Below, piece after piece: positions 29,897-43,491 of a DNA stretch of 64,000 bases. The stretch comes from Eriocheir sinensis (taxonomy: Eukaryota; Arthropoda; Malacostraca; Decapoda; Varunidae): positions 7,186,974 to 7,250,973 of the forward strand of contig NC_066571.1 in the NCBI RefSeq assembly GCF_024679095.1. The letters are read 5' to 3'. The notes under the pieces are model-generated. The model was given only the letters and a program-made list of their open reading frames with translations, searched no databases and was not told the origin of the DNA. Each line of letters opens with the position of its first letter. The stretch's first letter is position 1. The position numbers were made by a program, and so were the translations under genes.

Positions 29897-30301
29897 TCAG
29901 GGGTCGGCCGGGGAGGTATAGTCACCCTCGAGCTGGGGCTCAGCAGTGTCAGCAGCGATGGCGGCTGCGGCGTTGTCGCTGGCGTGCGCTGCGCTGCGCT
30001 GGAGGTGATACTGAAGGTGGTAGCGAGTGTTGAAGCGGCGCGGACACAGGGGACACTGGAAGGGCAACATGCCGGAGTGGAGGCGCAGGTGTCTCCTGTA
30101 ATTGTCTTTGCGCTGGATGATCTGCCCGCACACCTGGCACCCGAAGCCCGGCGGGAGGGGGCCAGCGCCGGGGTCACTGGGAAGCAGCGCGCCCTCGGGG
30201 TACGGGAATGGCGGCGCCAGACTAAACACCTTGTCGACCATACCCTTGACAACCTCTTCCTCATCACCACACCCATCGCCCCCACCACCTCCACAACCCC
30301 T
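29897..30301 (-). CDS. Terminal exon: two C2H2 fingers
   Basis: Acceptor TTTTTGTTGCAG|AGG at 30302; 134 codons to TGA. Gly-rich and acidic lead (GDEEEVVKGMVDKVF). Finger 1 C55-H75 (CQVCGQIIQRKDNY), linker HSGMLPF in place of HTGEKPF, finger 2 C83-H106 (CPLCPRRFNTRYHLQYH, H-x6-H). The wide H-x6-H spacing links it to the 30445 and 34368 exons. Ala-rich and acidic tail. Confidence 0.9.
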   Translation of the reverse strand, partial: RGCGGGGGDGCGDEEEVVKGMVDKVFSLAPPFPYPEGALLPSDPGAGPLPPGFGCQVCGQIIQRKDNYRRHLRLHSGMLPFQCPLCPRRFNTRYHLQYHLQRSAAHASDNAAAAIAADTAEPQLEGDYTSPADP

Positions 30302-30444
30302 CTGCAACAAAAAAATAAGCTTGGCGTCACAATCTACTCAGGAGGCGGCCAGTAGTAATGTGCTTCCCTTTCCCGCCCTCACTACATACCACGTCCCGTC
30401 CCGCCCGTCCCGTCCCGTCCCGTCCCGTGCTGGCGGCAGGCGAA

Positions 30445-31143
30445 TTAGATGTTAAACTTTCTGAGGTTGGTGTGGTGCCCAACGCTGTGGATCATGTGGT
30501 ACGTGTAGTGTGACCTGGAGGAGAAGAACTTGTTGCATATAACACACATATAGTTTGGAGGGGCACGGGGGCGATCCTCCCTAACCTTGGAGTCCTCCGC
30601 GGTGGGATCAGGGGCGGTGCCGTCCGCTGGCGTAGTGGCAGGGTCCAAACCCTCCAAGCCCGAGGTGGAGGCGGAGGTGACAGCAGGGGCCAGGGGGGTG
30701 TCGGGGTCGTAGGCTGAAGTGACGGTGGAGACAAGGCCAGAGGTGGCGGCTGGGGCGGCGGTAGTAGAAGAGGAGGTTGAGGCAGGGGTTGAGGAAGAAG
30801 CTGAGGCAGGGGCGGTGTCGGTTGTAGTGACAGGAGCGGAATCAGCAGGAGCAGCCTCAGCAGCAGCAGAGGTTGCGGCTGCAGGGACGCCGACGGAGGA
30901 GGGGCGGCTCCGGCTGCGGCCGCCCGCCTTGTTGGTGCGATGTTCGAGGCTGCGGGTCACGTGGTAGTTATAGTGCGACTTGTTGATGAACTTCTTGTTG
31001 CAGAGGCTGCAGGAGTACGGGAGGTCGCCCGTGTGCAGACGCTCGTGCTGGGTGGCGTCGTACTGGCGGCGGAAGAGCTTGCCGCAGTAGTCGCACGGGT
31101 ATCTGCGGCGCGGCTCCCCCGCCGCCCTTGACACTATCCGCCA
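30445..31143 (-). CDS. Terminal exon: three fingers with long Ala/Ser/Thr insert
   Basis: Acceptor GTCTCTTTGCAG|TGG at 31144; 232 codons to TAG, the longest of the array. Finger 1 C17-H37 ([14 protein letters not shown]), HTGDLPY linker, finger 2 C45-H68 ([18 protein letters not shown]-x6-H). Residues 72-198 are a low-complexity insert of Ala, Ser, Thr, Pro and Val. Finger 3 C200-H223/224 ([17 protein letters not shown]) then repeats the finger-2 pattern. Starts WRI like the 34368 exon, with intronic similarity as well: the two are clear paralogues. Confidence 0.92.
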   Translation of the reverse strand, partial: WRIVSRAAGEPRRRYPCDYCGKLFRRQYDATQHERLHTGDLPYSCSLCNKKFINKSHYNYHVTRSLEHRTNKAGGRSRSRPSSVGVPAAATSAAAEAAPADSAPVTTTDTAPASASSSTPASTSSSTTAAPAATSGLVSTVTSAYDPDTPLAPAVTSASTSGLEGLDPATTPADGTAPDPTAEDSKVREDRPRAPPNYMCVICNKFFSSRSHYTYHMIHSVGHHTNLRKFNI

Positions 31144-34367
<3,224 letters not shown>

Positions 34368-34697
34368 TCACTGAGGGTGCTGCTGCTGCTGTTGTTGCTG
34401 CTGTTGAGGGTCCGCGGGCCCCCCGAGGCCGCTCAAGCTGAGGCTCTTCAGCTTGGTGTGATGCTCGAGGCTGCGGGTCACGTGGTAGGTGTAGTGAGAC
34501 TTGTGAACGAATTTCTTGTTGCAGATCTGGCACGCGTACGGCTGGTCTCCCGTGTGGCGGCGCTGGTGCTGCTTGGCGTGGCTCCGGCGCAGGAAGAGCT
34601 TACCGCAATATGCACACGGGTGCTTGCGCTTGCAGGAGTCCCCTGCCGGCACCGCCCCAACCAGGCCGCAAGCCCCTGATAGCCCGGTAATCCGCCA
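34368..34697 (-). CDS. Terminal exon: two C2H2 fingers and poly-Gln tail
   Basis: Acceptor GTGTCTCTTTGCAG|TGG at 34698; 109 codons to TGA. Lead WRITGLSGACGLVG. Finger 1 C28-H48 (CAYCGKLFLRRSHA), HTGDQPY linker, finger 2 C56-H79 (CQICNKKFVHKSHYTYH, H-x6-H). Tail ADPQQQQQQQQQHPQ. Closest paralogue of the 30445 exon in the fingers, lead and flanking intron. Confidence 0.92.
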   Translation of the reverse strand, partial: WRITGLSGACGLVGAVPAGDSCKRKHPCAYCGKLFLRRSHAKQHQRRHTGDQPYACQICNKKFVHKSHYTYHVTRSLEHHTKLKSLSLSGLGGPADPQQQQQQQQQHPQ

Positions 34698-35396
34698 CTG
34701 CAAAGAGACACGCCGCTGCGTCTCAGTCATGTCCACAGAGAGGGGGGGTGGGGGCTGCTGTGTGGCAGTGATCGTGCTGCCTATATTAGGTAACAACACT
34801 CCTCAAAGCTACAGGGCAAGGGTACCTCACCAACACCTGGGGTCATATACACCTTAAATGCAAAGAGTTTATGCCTACAGGTTACACTTCAGACGTCTCG
34901 CCCGGCCCTCCAAGCTCGGCAGGCACCATCGGGCGCCACCCCGAGGCTTGGAGGGAAGGGTGGCACGACAGGTAAAATAGTGGCGTCTTCCCTCAGTGTG
35001 AGCGCCACAAGGCTCCAGCCTGACCCTCCCCAGCATCAGTGTGAAGACCCTCCCTCCCCGCCGCCCCGGCCACCCACAACAAGGCTCGGCATGCCCCCTC
35101 CCCCGCTCCCGCATTCACCCAATGCCCGTGACCCCGGCGGGACTCCCAAGACTGCAAGCACTAGAGATGACCAAGAACGATCCCCTCCCCCTGGCGGCGA
35201 GCTCCCCCCCTGCCCCTCCCCAACAGGTCAACTAACGTGCAGGAAAAAGAAATGGACAAAAACAAAAATTATTTTGTTTATTGTTTCCAACACAAAATAA
35301 TCTAGATTATTTAAAGCATATTCAACATATTAGTATCTTTTAGATTTTAGACACTGATAGATATTAGTTCACTGTGTTCTCCAGATTAGTGAAGCA

Positions 35397-35433
<37 letters not shown>

Positions 35434-35441
35434 GCAAAGCC
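34698..35441. other. Inter-exon region
   Basis: C-rich in 34880-35230, then AT-rich with AATAAA at 35277-35282 (minus), then a (CAG)n-like run at 35398-35435 just below the 35442 stop. No coding seen. Confidence 0.45.
35277..35282 (-). terminator. Poly(A) signal AATAAA
   Basis: Minus-strand hexamer 160 bp below the 35442 stop, at the edge of an AT-rich island. Confidence 0.45.
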
Positions 35442-35759
35442 TCACAAAAGGCTAGCGGCGGCCGGGCAGCGTACAGAATGGTTTTTGCAGTTACTCTTCT
35501 GGGCAAAGCCTCGACCACAGTGCTGGCAGTGGTAGGGCCGCTCGCCCGTGTGGAGCCGCTCGTGGTCAGTCAAGTGGTCCTTACGTTTGAACTTCTTATA
35601 GCAAAAGCGACAAGAGTACGGCCGCCACTCAGGGCTCGGGATAAAGGGCGGCGGGTGGTCGACAGCGGCGCCGTGAGGGCGGGGGGCAACCACCGCACCG
35701 CCGCCACATTGCCCGCCCACAGGCACATAGTCGCCTACTACTGCCCCGAAGGCCGCCCT
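35442..35759 (-). CDS. Terminal exon: C2H2 + C2HC fingers (most 5' finger exon)
   Basis: Acceptor CATTTGCAG|AGG at 35760; 105 codons to TGA. Gly/Val/Ala lead, then finger 1 C50-H70 (CRFCYKKFKRKDHL), HTGERPY linker, finger 2 C78-C98 (CQHCGRGFAQKSNC, H-x3-C). Although first in order, it is of the middle-array type (compare the 22828 exon), not of the 30-34 kb type, so duplications were not strictly side by side. Confidence 0.9.
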   Translation of the reverse strand, partial: RAAFGAVVGDYVPVGGQCGGGAVVAPRPHGAAVDHPPPFIPSPEWRPYSCRFCYKKFKRKDHLTDHERLHTGERPYHCQHCGRGFAQKSNCKNHSVRCPAAASLL

Positions 35760-36314
35760 CTGCAAATGAAGGAACACTGCCGTCACTCTCAAGCTGCCAG
35801 GCACCACCACATGCTGGCCCCGCTCTGGCACTCCCCACGCTACCTCAGGAACTATTGGGATTTGACACACAAAGGGCGGGCCGGCTGGCTGCCTGCCTCA
35901 GGCCGCCACCCGTGACTACAGGGGAGGGGCGGCTGCACGGGGCAGCCAACCCATTAGTAAAAAATAAACGAAAACTTTCCAAGCTTCCTCCCTATGCATA
36001 TACTGTATCTGAGTAGATATATATATATGTAGTAAAAATATATTGGCACATTGTTATAGCTAGGGTTAGGCTGACTAGCTTTCCAGTTCTACAAGCGCTG
36101 CGCTCACCAACAGTACAAGCACTCTAGAAGCAACGATCCCTACCGCCGACACCTCTACAAACACAGACCCGGGCACCGCCCCGACCACCACCACCACCAA
36201 TGACCACCGATCGCGCCCCCTCCCCCCTCCCCTCCTCCTCACCATCACAACCACCCCAAAACCAGAAGGGGGCGCCGCGCCATCGGCCGGGTATTCTGCC
36301 GGCCACTCTCCCTA
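35760..36314. other. Inter-exon region
   Basis: Non-coding; short (AT)n at 36017-36028. No AATAAA on the minus strand below the 36315 stop was noticed. Confidence 0.4.
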
Positions 36315-36815
36315 TCACGGAGAGTCGGGCACTGCTGCCGCCGCCGCCGCAGCCATTTTCTTCCTCATTTTCTCCCGAAATTTCCGCTGCCGCAGCTGCC
36401 CGCTGATGAGCCTCTCCAGCTCTTTCTGCAGGCGTTCAGCCTCGTTCCTCCGGCAGCCTATTTTCACCTCCACCTTGGCGGCCTCCATGTCACTCAGCGT
36501 GCCCGACTCCAGCACGGACTCTAGCGTGGCGGTCTCCGCCTTCAGGAGACTCATCTGAGCCCTGATCCTGTCCTGGCGGTAGCGGCCTCGCCCCGCCTGG
36601 TGGTGGGGGTGCGCGTACAGAGGGCCCGGGGCTACGGTGGCGGCAGCGGCGGCGGCCATGAGGGGAGAGGAAGGAGGAGAGGAGGAGGGGGGCACCAACT
36701 TCCCCCCAAAGTCTCCGAACAGACTGTGGGGTCCATGCTGGTGGGCCGCCGAGAGAGCCACGGGGCCCGCAGGGGAGAGGGGAGAAGCCGCCACAGAGGA
36801 AAATGGGCCCAACAA
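36315..36815 (-). CDS. Terminal exon: coiled coil, no zinc finger
   Basis: Acceptor CCCTTTTCCAG|TTG at 36816; 166 codons to TGA in phase 0 with the common donor. Residues 1-75 are Ser/Pro/Ala rich with an alanine run. Residues 79-153 are highly charged with long uninterrupted helix potential (DRIRAQMSLLKAETATLESV, then NEAERLQKELERLISGQLRQ) ending in a basic cluster (RKFREKMRKK) and a second alanine run. No Cys/His pairs. It is the first acceptor met after the common exons and would give a BTB protein without DNA-binding fingers, possibly acting by dimerisation or titration. Family not recognised. Confidence 0.72.
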   Translation of the reverse strand: MLGPFSSVAASPLSPAGPVALSAAHQHGPHSLFGDFGGKLVPPSSSPPSSPLMAAAAAATVAPGPLYAHPHHQAGRGRYRQDRIRAQMSLLKAETATLESVLESGTLSDMEAAKVEVKIGCRRNEAERLQKELERLISGQLRQRKFREKMRKKMAAAAAAAVPDSP

Positions 36816-38054
36816 CTGGAAAAGGGAGAGAGACTTGTGTCAGGCCACTCTCTGGGCAAGGGAGCGCTGGCCCGCTGGCCTCCCGACCCTCGGTGTATGG
36901 CCGACTGAGCGGCGGCGAACAAGACGACCGACTCCCCGGCGAGGCGAGCGAGGCGAGGCCTACCTAGCTAGCCTATGTCGCTACAGTGTGTTACGACAGG
37001 TGCGCCGAGGCATCAGAGTAAGGTCAGTACCTTGTGCCTTGTGATACAACAGGATCTGTGAGTCCAAATTTCTTCACAAAGCCAAGACTTATTCCCTGCA
37101 CCAGCTACAAATATACATTCAAAGAACTTGCAAGAAGGGAATTTCACCTTTAACAGCGTGGAGTGGCCGGGGTTTGAGGCCGCCGGCCACTTCACAGCAC
37201 ACAGACAAACAGGCAGACAGACAGATTGGGGGAGCGTAACACTTGTCACCATGCTAACAATGGCCACATCACTTTGATATCTTGATTTAGAGCTAGTGGT
37301 GAAATTCTCTCTATCAAGTACACATATACAATATCAACAATTACATGAGCAAATTACTCCAGTCTCAGTTCCTGCCCCGAGACAAAATCATGACGTGCTA
37401 CTGGACTGAAGCTCCCGTGCCAGGCAGAGCACAAAGCAGCAGGAGCAACAACAACAACAACAACAAGACATCCACGAACAGGGACTGGAGTAAGCTGCCC
37501 GGGAATGGTGAGTGACTCCTCCTCTAACCTCAAAGTCTCAAGCACAATGAGCCACAAGAGGCGACCAACACGGCCTCGTCAAGATACCGGCCGCCCTCAG
37601 TCACCCGAGGGCGGCCCAACCAGAGTGCCTCCAGTGTGCAGGTGTGTGTGTATGCTCGTGTGCGTGGCGGAGTGGCGTGCTTCACTCCCCCCTCAGTGCA
37701 CAAAAAGGGCTAAAGGAACCACTGACATACTTCCCTATTACTCCTTTCTACAGTGCACTGTATGAAGGGGGGGCAACTGGTGCACAGAACAGGCAAAAAC
37801 TCAAGTTATCCCATTAGTTTAAAACATCCATTAACCAAAATATTAGGCACTGATCATAAAAAAAGGGATTTGCTTACAGTGCACTACAGTGAATAGGTAA
37901 AAATAAATAAGTTACTTTAATCACTTCAGTGCCTATCATTTGGGAGGGAGGGAGAGAGAGAACAAGGGAGGGGCGAGAGGGAAGCACAGGCCGCTAGACA
38001 CACGGGAGGCACTCAAACACATTAGAGGAGAAGTCACCGATGTGCTAACAGGAA

Positions 38055-38057
<3 letters not shown>

Positions 38058-38117
<60 letters not shown>

Positions 38118-38342
38118 GATGTGTGTATGCAGAACTGACCTAAGAAAAAGCGAGTTGTAGAAAAAAATAAAGGGAAAGAGAAATAAAAAAAACAAAGAAA
38201 AATACATGTAAAAAAAAAAAAATGTAGGAAGCTCGGACAGGAGCAAAAGAAACGGGAAGAGGAAAAAATTAAAGAAAAAATGACATGGGGGAAAGACGAG
38301 GATGAAAAATAATGAAAAATAGAATGAAAAAATTAATAAAAC

Positions 38343-38400
<58 letters not shown>

Positions 38401-38483
38401 AGAAAGGATGAAATGGCACAAAGGGAAGAAAAGAAATGGAAGAAAGAAATCAAGCGAAAAATAATGAGGGGAGGGCACAAGGC

Positions 38484-38529
<46 letters not shown>
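38058..38529. repeat. Cluster of (GT)n, (GA)n, (GT)n
   Basis: Three microsatellites within 470 bp: (GT)n 38058-38116, (GA)n 38344-38396 and (GT)n 38487-38529, separated by A-rich sequence, in the intron ahead of the array. Confidence 0.95.
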
Positions 38530-38531
<2 letters not shown>

Positions 38532-38781
38532 GGAGTTGAGAGTGGGTGTTGCGGGTTCAGCAGGGTGAGTGTGTTGGGGAGGGGAGGGAGGAGGAGGAGA
38601 CTGGTGGGCTATATGTGTGTTCTCTTTGAACGCCTTTATGTGTTCCATTAGTACCTCTGTATGTGTGTGTGTGTCTGTGCGTTGACTGTGTGGCCACGGA
38701 CTCTGTCACAATGGGGCAAACCTGACACCTATGTATGTATGTGTTGCTAACTTTGCTCCTGTGGCCAAAACTGTCAATTAC

Positions 38782-38982
38782 TATAGTCCGTTCACCTAAG
38801 TCTGACCCAAGCTGACAACATAAACCTAAGCGTGTTTGCAAGCTGAGTGCTGATCGGCTTCCATGCTTTCTTTAACCTCTGTGTTTATCTCAAGCAGCAC
38901 TTTCTGCTAATCTGCACTGTGCTTACGAACACGCTTAGGTTTATGTTGTCAGCTTGGGTCAGACTTAAGTGAACAGACTATA
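38782..38982. mobile_element. Hairpin MITE, about 200 bp, TA-flanked
   Basis: Inverted arms of roughly 57 bp at 38782-38838 and 38926-38982. The left arm begins TATAGTCCGTTCACCTAAG; the right arm is its near-perfect reverse complement with a couple of mismatches. TA at both ends suits a Tc1/mariner-type target site. No coding capacity. It lies in the intron before the array. Confidence 0.8.
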
Positions 38983-39241
38983 GAATTTGGTTTAATATAA
39001 ATGTTACAGATTTCATTGTGTCTGGCAGAATGTTAGTGTTAACTGAACATTAACCAAAAAATGAGTAAGAAAATGTTACTGTTAAATAATTGGTAAGTTT
39101 TAGTAGTGTGAAAGTTACGGTAAAATAACATGTAGTGCATATATTTCATAAACATTATATGATGCTGTGTTTTGAACTGTATGGTGAAGTGTGGTGTGAG
39201 TATGAGAGGATGTGTGGAACAAGTATGAGGCCTATGTATTG

Positions 39242-39630
39242 TGAAAGAGAAGGGGACGGAGGGAAGAGGGGAAAAAAGGAGGAGGGGAAGGGGGGAAAGA
39301 AAGAGGGGAAGGAGGGAAGAGGGGAAAGAAAGAGGAGGGGAAGGAGGGAAGAGGGGAAAGAAAGAGGAGGGGAAGGAGGGAAGAGGGGAAAGAAAGAGGA
39401 GGGGAAGGAGGGAAGAGGGGAAAGAAAGAGGAGGGAAGAGGGGGAAGAAAGACGGGAAGGAGGGAAGAGGGGAAAGAAAGAGGAAGGGAAGGAGGGAAGA
39501 GGGGAAAGAGGAGGGAAGAGGGGAAAGAAAGAGGAGGGGAAGGAGGGAAGAGGGGAAAGAAAGAGGAAGGGAAGGAGGGAAGAGAGGAAAGAGGAGGGGA
39601 AGGAGGGAAGAGGGGAAAGAAGGAGGTGTG
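39242..39630. repeat. Purine-only minisatellite, about 34 bp unit
   Basis: About 390 bp of nearly pure G/A on the plus strand, built from GGGGAAGGAGGGAAGAGGGG and AAAGAAAGAGGA blocks repeated about a dozen times with variants. Such tracts can form triplex (H-DNA) structures. It gives long open frames on both strands that I regard as non-coding. Confidence 0.9.
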
Positions 39631-40624
39631 GTCTGCTCCCCCAAGACAGCTAAGGGTGGGATGATGGGTCTGTCCATGAGCCGCTGTGACCTGTCTGTCC
39701 ATGCTTAAGATTTAACTTATCTTTTCTGTATGCAGCTTTAAAAGTAATTACTAAAATGAACACATATACAAATGATTAAGAGAAGGGTGCAACTATTCAA
39801 GTCTCAATTTCTCTCAAAATTCCAAAATATATTGCAACTATTTCCTAACTCAAAAATGACACTATCTCATTGAAATCTCTATAAAGGTATACTTGTTTAC
39901 CTTTATTGAGTTATTCATTTATCTTTACTGACGTCTTTATGAAGGTTTAAATCCATCATAACCTTCCCAATATCACGATTTTTTTTGTAATCATTGTAAT
40001 CTCATGTCTGCTAACACTGAAGGTAAATCATCAACGTGGACAGGCAGCTCCGAGTGACCATTTGAGGGGGAAAAAATAAAGAAAAGACTACAGTAATGTG
40101 TGACAGATTGCCTAGGTAACGAGATATATGTAGCATAATACGGTATGGCAGGATATGTACTGTGATGAGATGCTATGTGGCGTGTGGTGGCTACGATAAG
40201 GGGTGGTGAAGTGAGATGAGATGTCAATGTTTACGATGTGTGGCAGGTTTGGGTATACCTATTTTTCTCCCCAATTTGCATGGTTAACAAAAGGGACCAT
40301 ATATGAATGTCAAAGAGGGCAATGGTTTTCTCTCTTTGAGGTGGGATGTTGATGGTTGTGGTGTGGTGTAACTGCTACATAAATAATCTTTTCAGACGTA
40401 TGGTAAAAAATGTGTCATATATTTCAGAGGGCAGTGTTTATCCTTAGGTAAATAAAATATGAAATAAAGAAAAGGCTACTTCAGCACGTGTGGTGGTGGT
40501 GGTGTGGGTGGGTACTGTATATGAGAGGTAAAAGGGCATGGGTGGGAAAGGTGGTGGTGTGGCCAATGAACTCAACTCTTGTGCTAAGTTGTGGCAGTGA
40601 GTTGTGTGATCCCTCTGTGGTGTG

Positions 40625-40667
<43 letters not shown>

Positions 40668-40679
40668 TACAGAAACTGG

Positions 40680-40724
<45 letters not shown>

Positions 40725-41852
40725 ATGATGCCAAGGTCATGCCTATCAGCCAATGACTCACACTGCTGCCCAGATACATGAGGAATTTGCATGTCAATTT
40801 TTGGACCCTCTTCATCCTATATTATTATTTTTTTTTATATCACACCATTTTTTTAAATTATTTCCTCAGCTGACTCTTGCTGGACATACACACTAATCTC
40901 TACATACGGCACATTCTCACCAAGCCTTTACCACTCTTTCCAGCATCAATCACGTCATTCATAGCCTTACAGGTCACTCTGTAATCCTTCCAATACATTG
41001 CTACATTGCCCCCACACATACACACATACATTTTTGCCTGGTTCAATGGCTAGTAGCTCCCCACACTTTTCAGATTTCCTGCCTGTCAGATAATCTGCCT
41101 CGGGGTATGGCTGGTTACAACTCACACATTACAAGGGGCATGTGACTGGTGCTCAAGGCAGTGGTGTTCCTGCCAGGCTAGAGACTGGTACTTATCAAAA
41201 CTGTTCCTTGTTAATTGCTCACAATATTGGCTCTTAAATTCATTCCTGACAACTAAAGGCAACAGGTCTTACTAGTGACACTGATGATAGAGGTTATATT
41301 TGAGGTTTAATCTCTATTTGTTGTCATCACCTTGCTGCCATTTCAGCTTCTTTCATATTAGATCCTATAACGACTTTTGGATTTTAGTTCTGCTTGACTA
41401 TATAATCAGTAAAGCTGTAAATCAATTATTATTGGTAAGAGAAATATACTGTTTCCTGTTGCACCAAAATTGTTGAAAATGTTTCTTCCCATGATCAATG
41501 AAACACTCAAAAAGTGCATGGAAGCAGAAACACAGCAAGCTACCAAAACAAAGCCTGTACACAACAGAGCCTCTAGTCTGAGAACAACCCTCCGGCACTG
41601 CAAAATAATTTAAAAGCAAAACAAAAAGCCACAAGTAAATATTCCTAAAAAAAAGTAAAAAAAAAAAAAGTCTGAGAACCAGTTTTCCTTCTCAGCATTA
41701 CCCTGCCTTCCCCTGCTACAGACCCATCAGCCCAGCCCTTCATACGCTGGCTTCAACAGTCACACCTTCACGCACACCTCACTCAAACTGAAGCAGCATC
41801 TGAAGTGAAGCAAAAGTACCATGTCATGTGTGTAAAAGTGTGTGGTGTGTGT

Positions 41853-41889
<37 letters not shown>

Positions 41890-41939
41890 ACTTCCTGCTG
41901 GCACATCAAAGATGAAAATACATCAAATGGAACACTCAC

Positions 41940-42116
41940 CATTGCAGGATCACCGGTGGCTGGCATGGTGCCGTCGCTGTGAGGTAACATTACTTCAGGA
42001 AAATTTGGGGGGTTTTCAGTCCCCATGGAGGACTCCCCCCCTCCCCCATCCCCCTCAACACCCCAATCCCCTTCATCATCTTCACCCAGGTCCACCACAT
42101 CTTCCTGTTTTATTTC
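41940..42116 (-). CDS. Common exon 3: acidic segment with SUMO-type motif
   Basis: Acceptor ATCTTTTGCAG|GAA at 42117 and donor GCAATG|GTGAGT at 41940/41939; 59 codons, phase 0 at both ends. Begins EIKQEDVVDLGEDDEGDWG; IKQE fits the psi-K-x-E sumoylation consensus and the surroundings are strongly acidic. The rest is Gly/Ser/Pro rich, ending MPATGDPAM. It is the last exon before the terminal-exon array, so its donor is the common joining point. Sumoylation is common in BTB-ZF repressors, but use of this site is inference. Confidence 0.85.
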
Positions 42117-42253
42117 CTGCAAAAGATTATAATATCAGAGTTAATGGTCTGAAAACTCACCTCAATCACAAACCACACATCATCTCAAACAATATGTAAG
42201 CTTATCACAGACAGCACCCACCAAGCCCTGCCACAAACAGTCGATATACTTAC

Positions 42254-43057
42254 AAACTCTGGCTCTTCTTTTGACTGGTGGTGTTTGTGCAGCCCCGAGG
42301 GACCGGGTGAAGGCTCCTCTCCGCTCTGGCTGTGCTGGAGGGCATCAGCTTGGGCCGCCGCACTGTCACCAGCATTCGCCTGTTGCTGTTGCTGTTGCTG
42401 CTGTTGCTGCTGACAGTTGCCTCCGCCCGGCTTGGCACTTAGACTAGGAGTTGTGCTGGTGTTCTGTTCACTGAGGCCACTGAGACCACTCTGTATGCTG
42501 GTTCTGCTGTCCTCATCCAGAGTGGCCTCGACAGGGGGCATGCCAACCTGCGAGGACCCAGAGGAGGCGGGGGGCTGGGGGGAACGAGATCTGGAAAGCT
42601 GTGTGGCGGAGGGGGGGTGCGAGGAGATTGGCTGGTTGACTTGGGGTTGGGAGGGGGAGGACTGGGGGGGCGATCGCTCTCTAGGCCGCGGTCTCTTGGC
42701 AGGGGGACTGTGGTGGTCCAACTGTGTTCTGCTCTCCCTCTTTTCTCTGTCTCTGTCCCTGTCTCTCTTTGGAGCGGGTGGGTCATCAGGCACAGCTAAA
42801 CCTTTTATTTGTAGTCCTTCTGCAGTTTTAATTAGAGATCCTAGACTAGATTGAGGAACATTCACTTCGCCATTATACATAAAGTCCAGTAGAGCTTCGA
42901 GATCACGTGACGTCACATCTTTCATGAACACTATTGGATGTTTACTCGGGTTTTTCGTAAACATCTGCTTAAAATAGTCACTACAGGTACTTAGCACAAA
43001 CTTGTGAGCTGCATATAGCTTCCCACCACAGGCCAATGTGGCATCCACAAAGATTTC
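42254..43057 (-). CDS. Common exon 2: BTB/POZ domain (main part) and Ser/Pro/Gln-rich linker
   Basis: Acceptor TTTTTTCAG|GAA at 43058 and donor GAGTTT|GTAAGT at 42254/42253; 268 codons, phase 0 both ends. Residues 28-119 of the protein complete the BTB domain: FVDATLACGGKLYAAHKFVL, then FMKDVTSRDLEALLDFMYNG, then AEGLQIKGLAVPDD. The Asp of VDATL and the Lys of AHK sit at the conserved charged-pocket positions of BTB dimers. The domain ends in the IKGLA motif typical of the insect Lola/Ttk/Fru/Br group. A Arg/Asp-Arg repeat and KRPRPRER follow (likely nuclear localisation), then Ser/Pro-rich sequence, a run of about 11 Gln and an acidic end. Confidence 0.95.
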
Positions 43058-43400
43058 CTGAAAAAAGGAATGAAATAATCAAATACTGTTCACCCAAAAA
43101 TAGTTCATTCAGCAAAGTTTTCACAGAAACTCATGTATTAGGAAACCTTACTTTAATATCTGCATGGCAAATCTTTCCTTCATACAAGTTGGCAAATTGT
43201 GTGTATTTAGAGCTGCACTTTAGGATCTATATGATACTGTGGGAAAGGAAGTCTATTACAGGTCCCAACTGCCTCCTCACTAGAACAATCTTTATCAGTT
43301 AATTTATGTGCATTGCAAACACTATTCTTTCTGCCTGTGCTTGATCTAGACGCAGCACACAGCCAACATTGGTAATGGTCCACAGGGGATGGCACATTAC
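43058..43400 (-). other. Intron inside the BTB domain
   Basis: 343 bp, donor CAG|GTAATG, acceptor TTTTTTCAG|GAA. It splits the BTB domain after LREQ in phase 0. Nothing else recognised. Confidence 0.85.
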
Positions 43401-43491
43401 CTGTTCCCGCAGGAATGTGAGGATGTCCACAAAGTGGGCCTGGTGGTTGTTCCACTTGAGGGAAAGAAGCTCCTCAGCCATTTTGCCACAC
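43401..43491 (-). CDS. Common exon 1: start codon and N-terminus of the BTB domain
   Basis: The ATG at 43481-43479 (context AAAATGG) is followed by 27 codons to the donor CAG|GTAATG at 43401/43400. MAEELLSLKWNNHQAHF is the characteristic LxWNNHxxxF opening of arthropod BTB-ZF proteins; the frame continues without loss into EIFVDATLA of exon 2. A TATCTTTCCCTCAG|GTG acceptor just 5' of the ATG suggests at least one upstream noncoding exon, so translation starts ten bases into this exon. In-frame codons upstream of the acceptor are treated as intronic. Confidence 0.92.

Larger units (their letters stand above)
36816..41939 (-). other. 5.1 kb intron between common exons and terminal exon array
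   Basis: No coding seen. Contains (GT)n at 38058-38116, (GA)n at 38344-38396, (GT)n at 38487-38529, a hairpin MITE at 38782-38982, a purine minisatellite at 39242-39630, (GT)n/(CT)n at 40620-40720 and (GT)n at 41836-41887. The donor is ATG|GTGAGT at 41940. Any element that selects among terminal exons could lie here, but I cannot point to one. Confidence 0.6.

Noticed and set aside
5832..30355. Long plus-strand open frames overlapping nearly every finger exon
   Set aside because: They are antisense shadows of GC-rich finger exons: no C2H2 or other pattern, and each ends at the exon boundaries. No plus-strand finger exon of the mod(mdg4) kind was found.
39039..39708. Long open frames on both strands rich in Phe/Pro/Ser or Arg/Glu/Lys
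   Set aside because: Generated by the purine minisatellite; no domain and no splice context.
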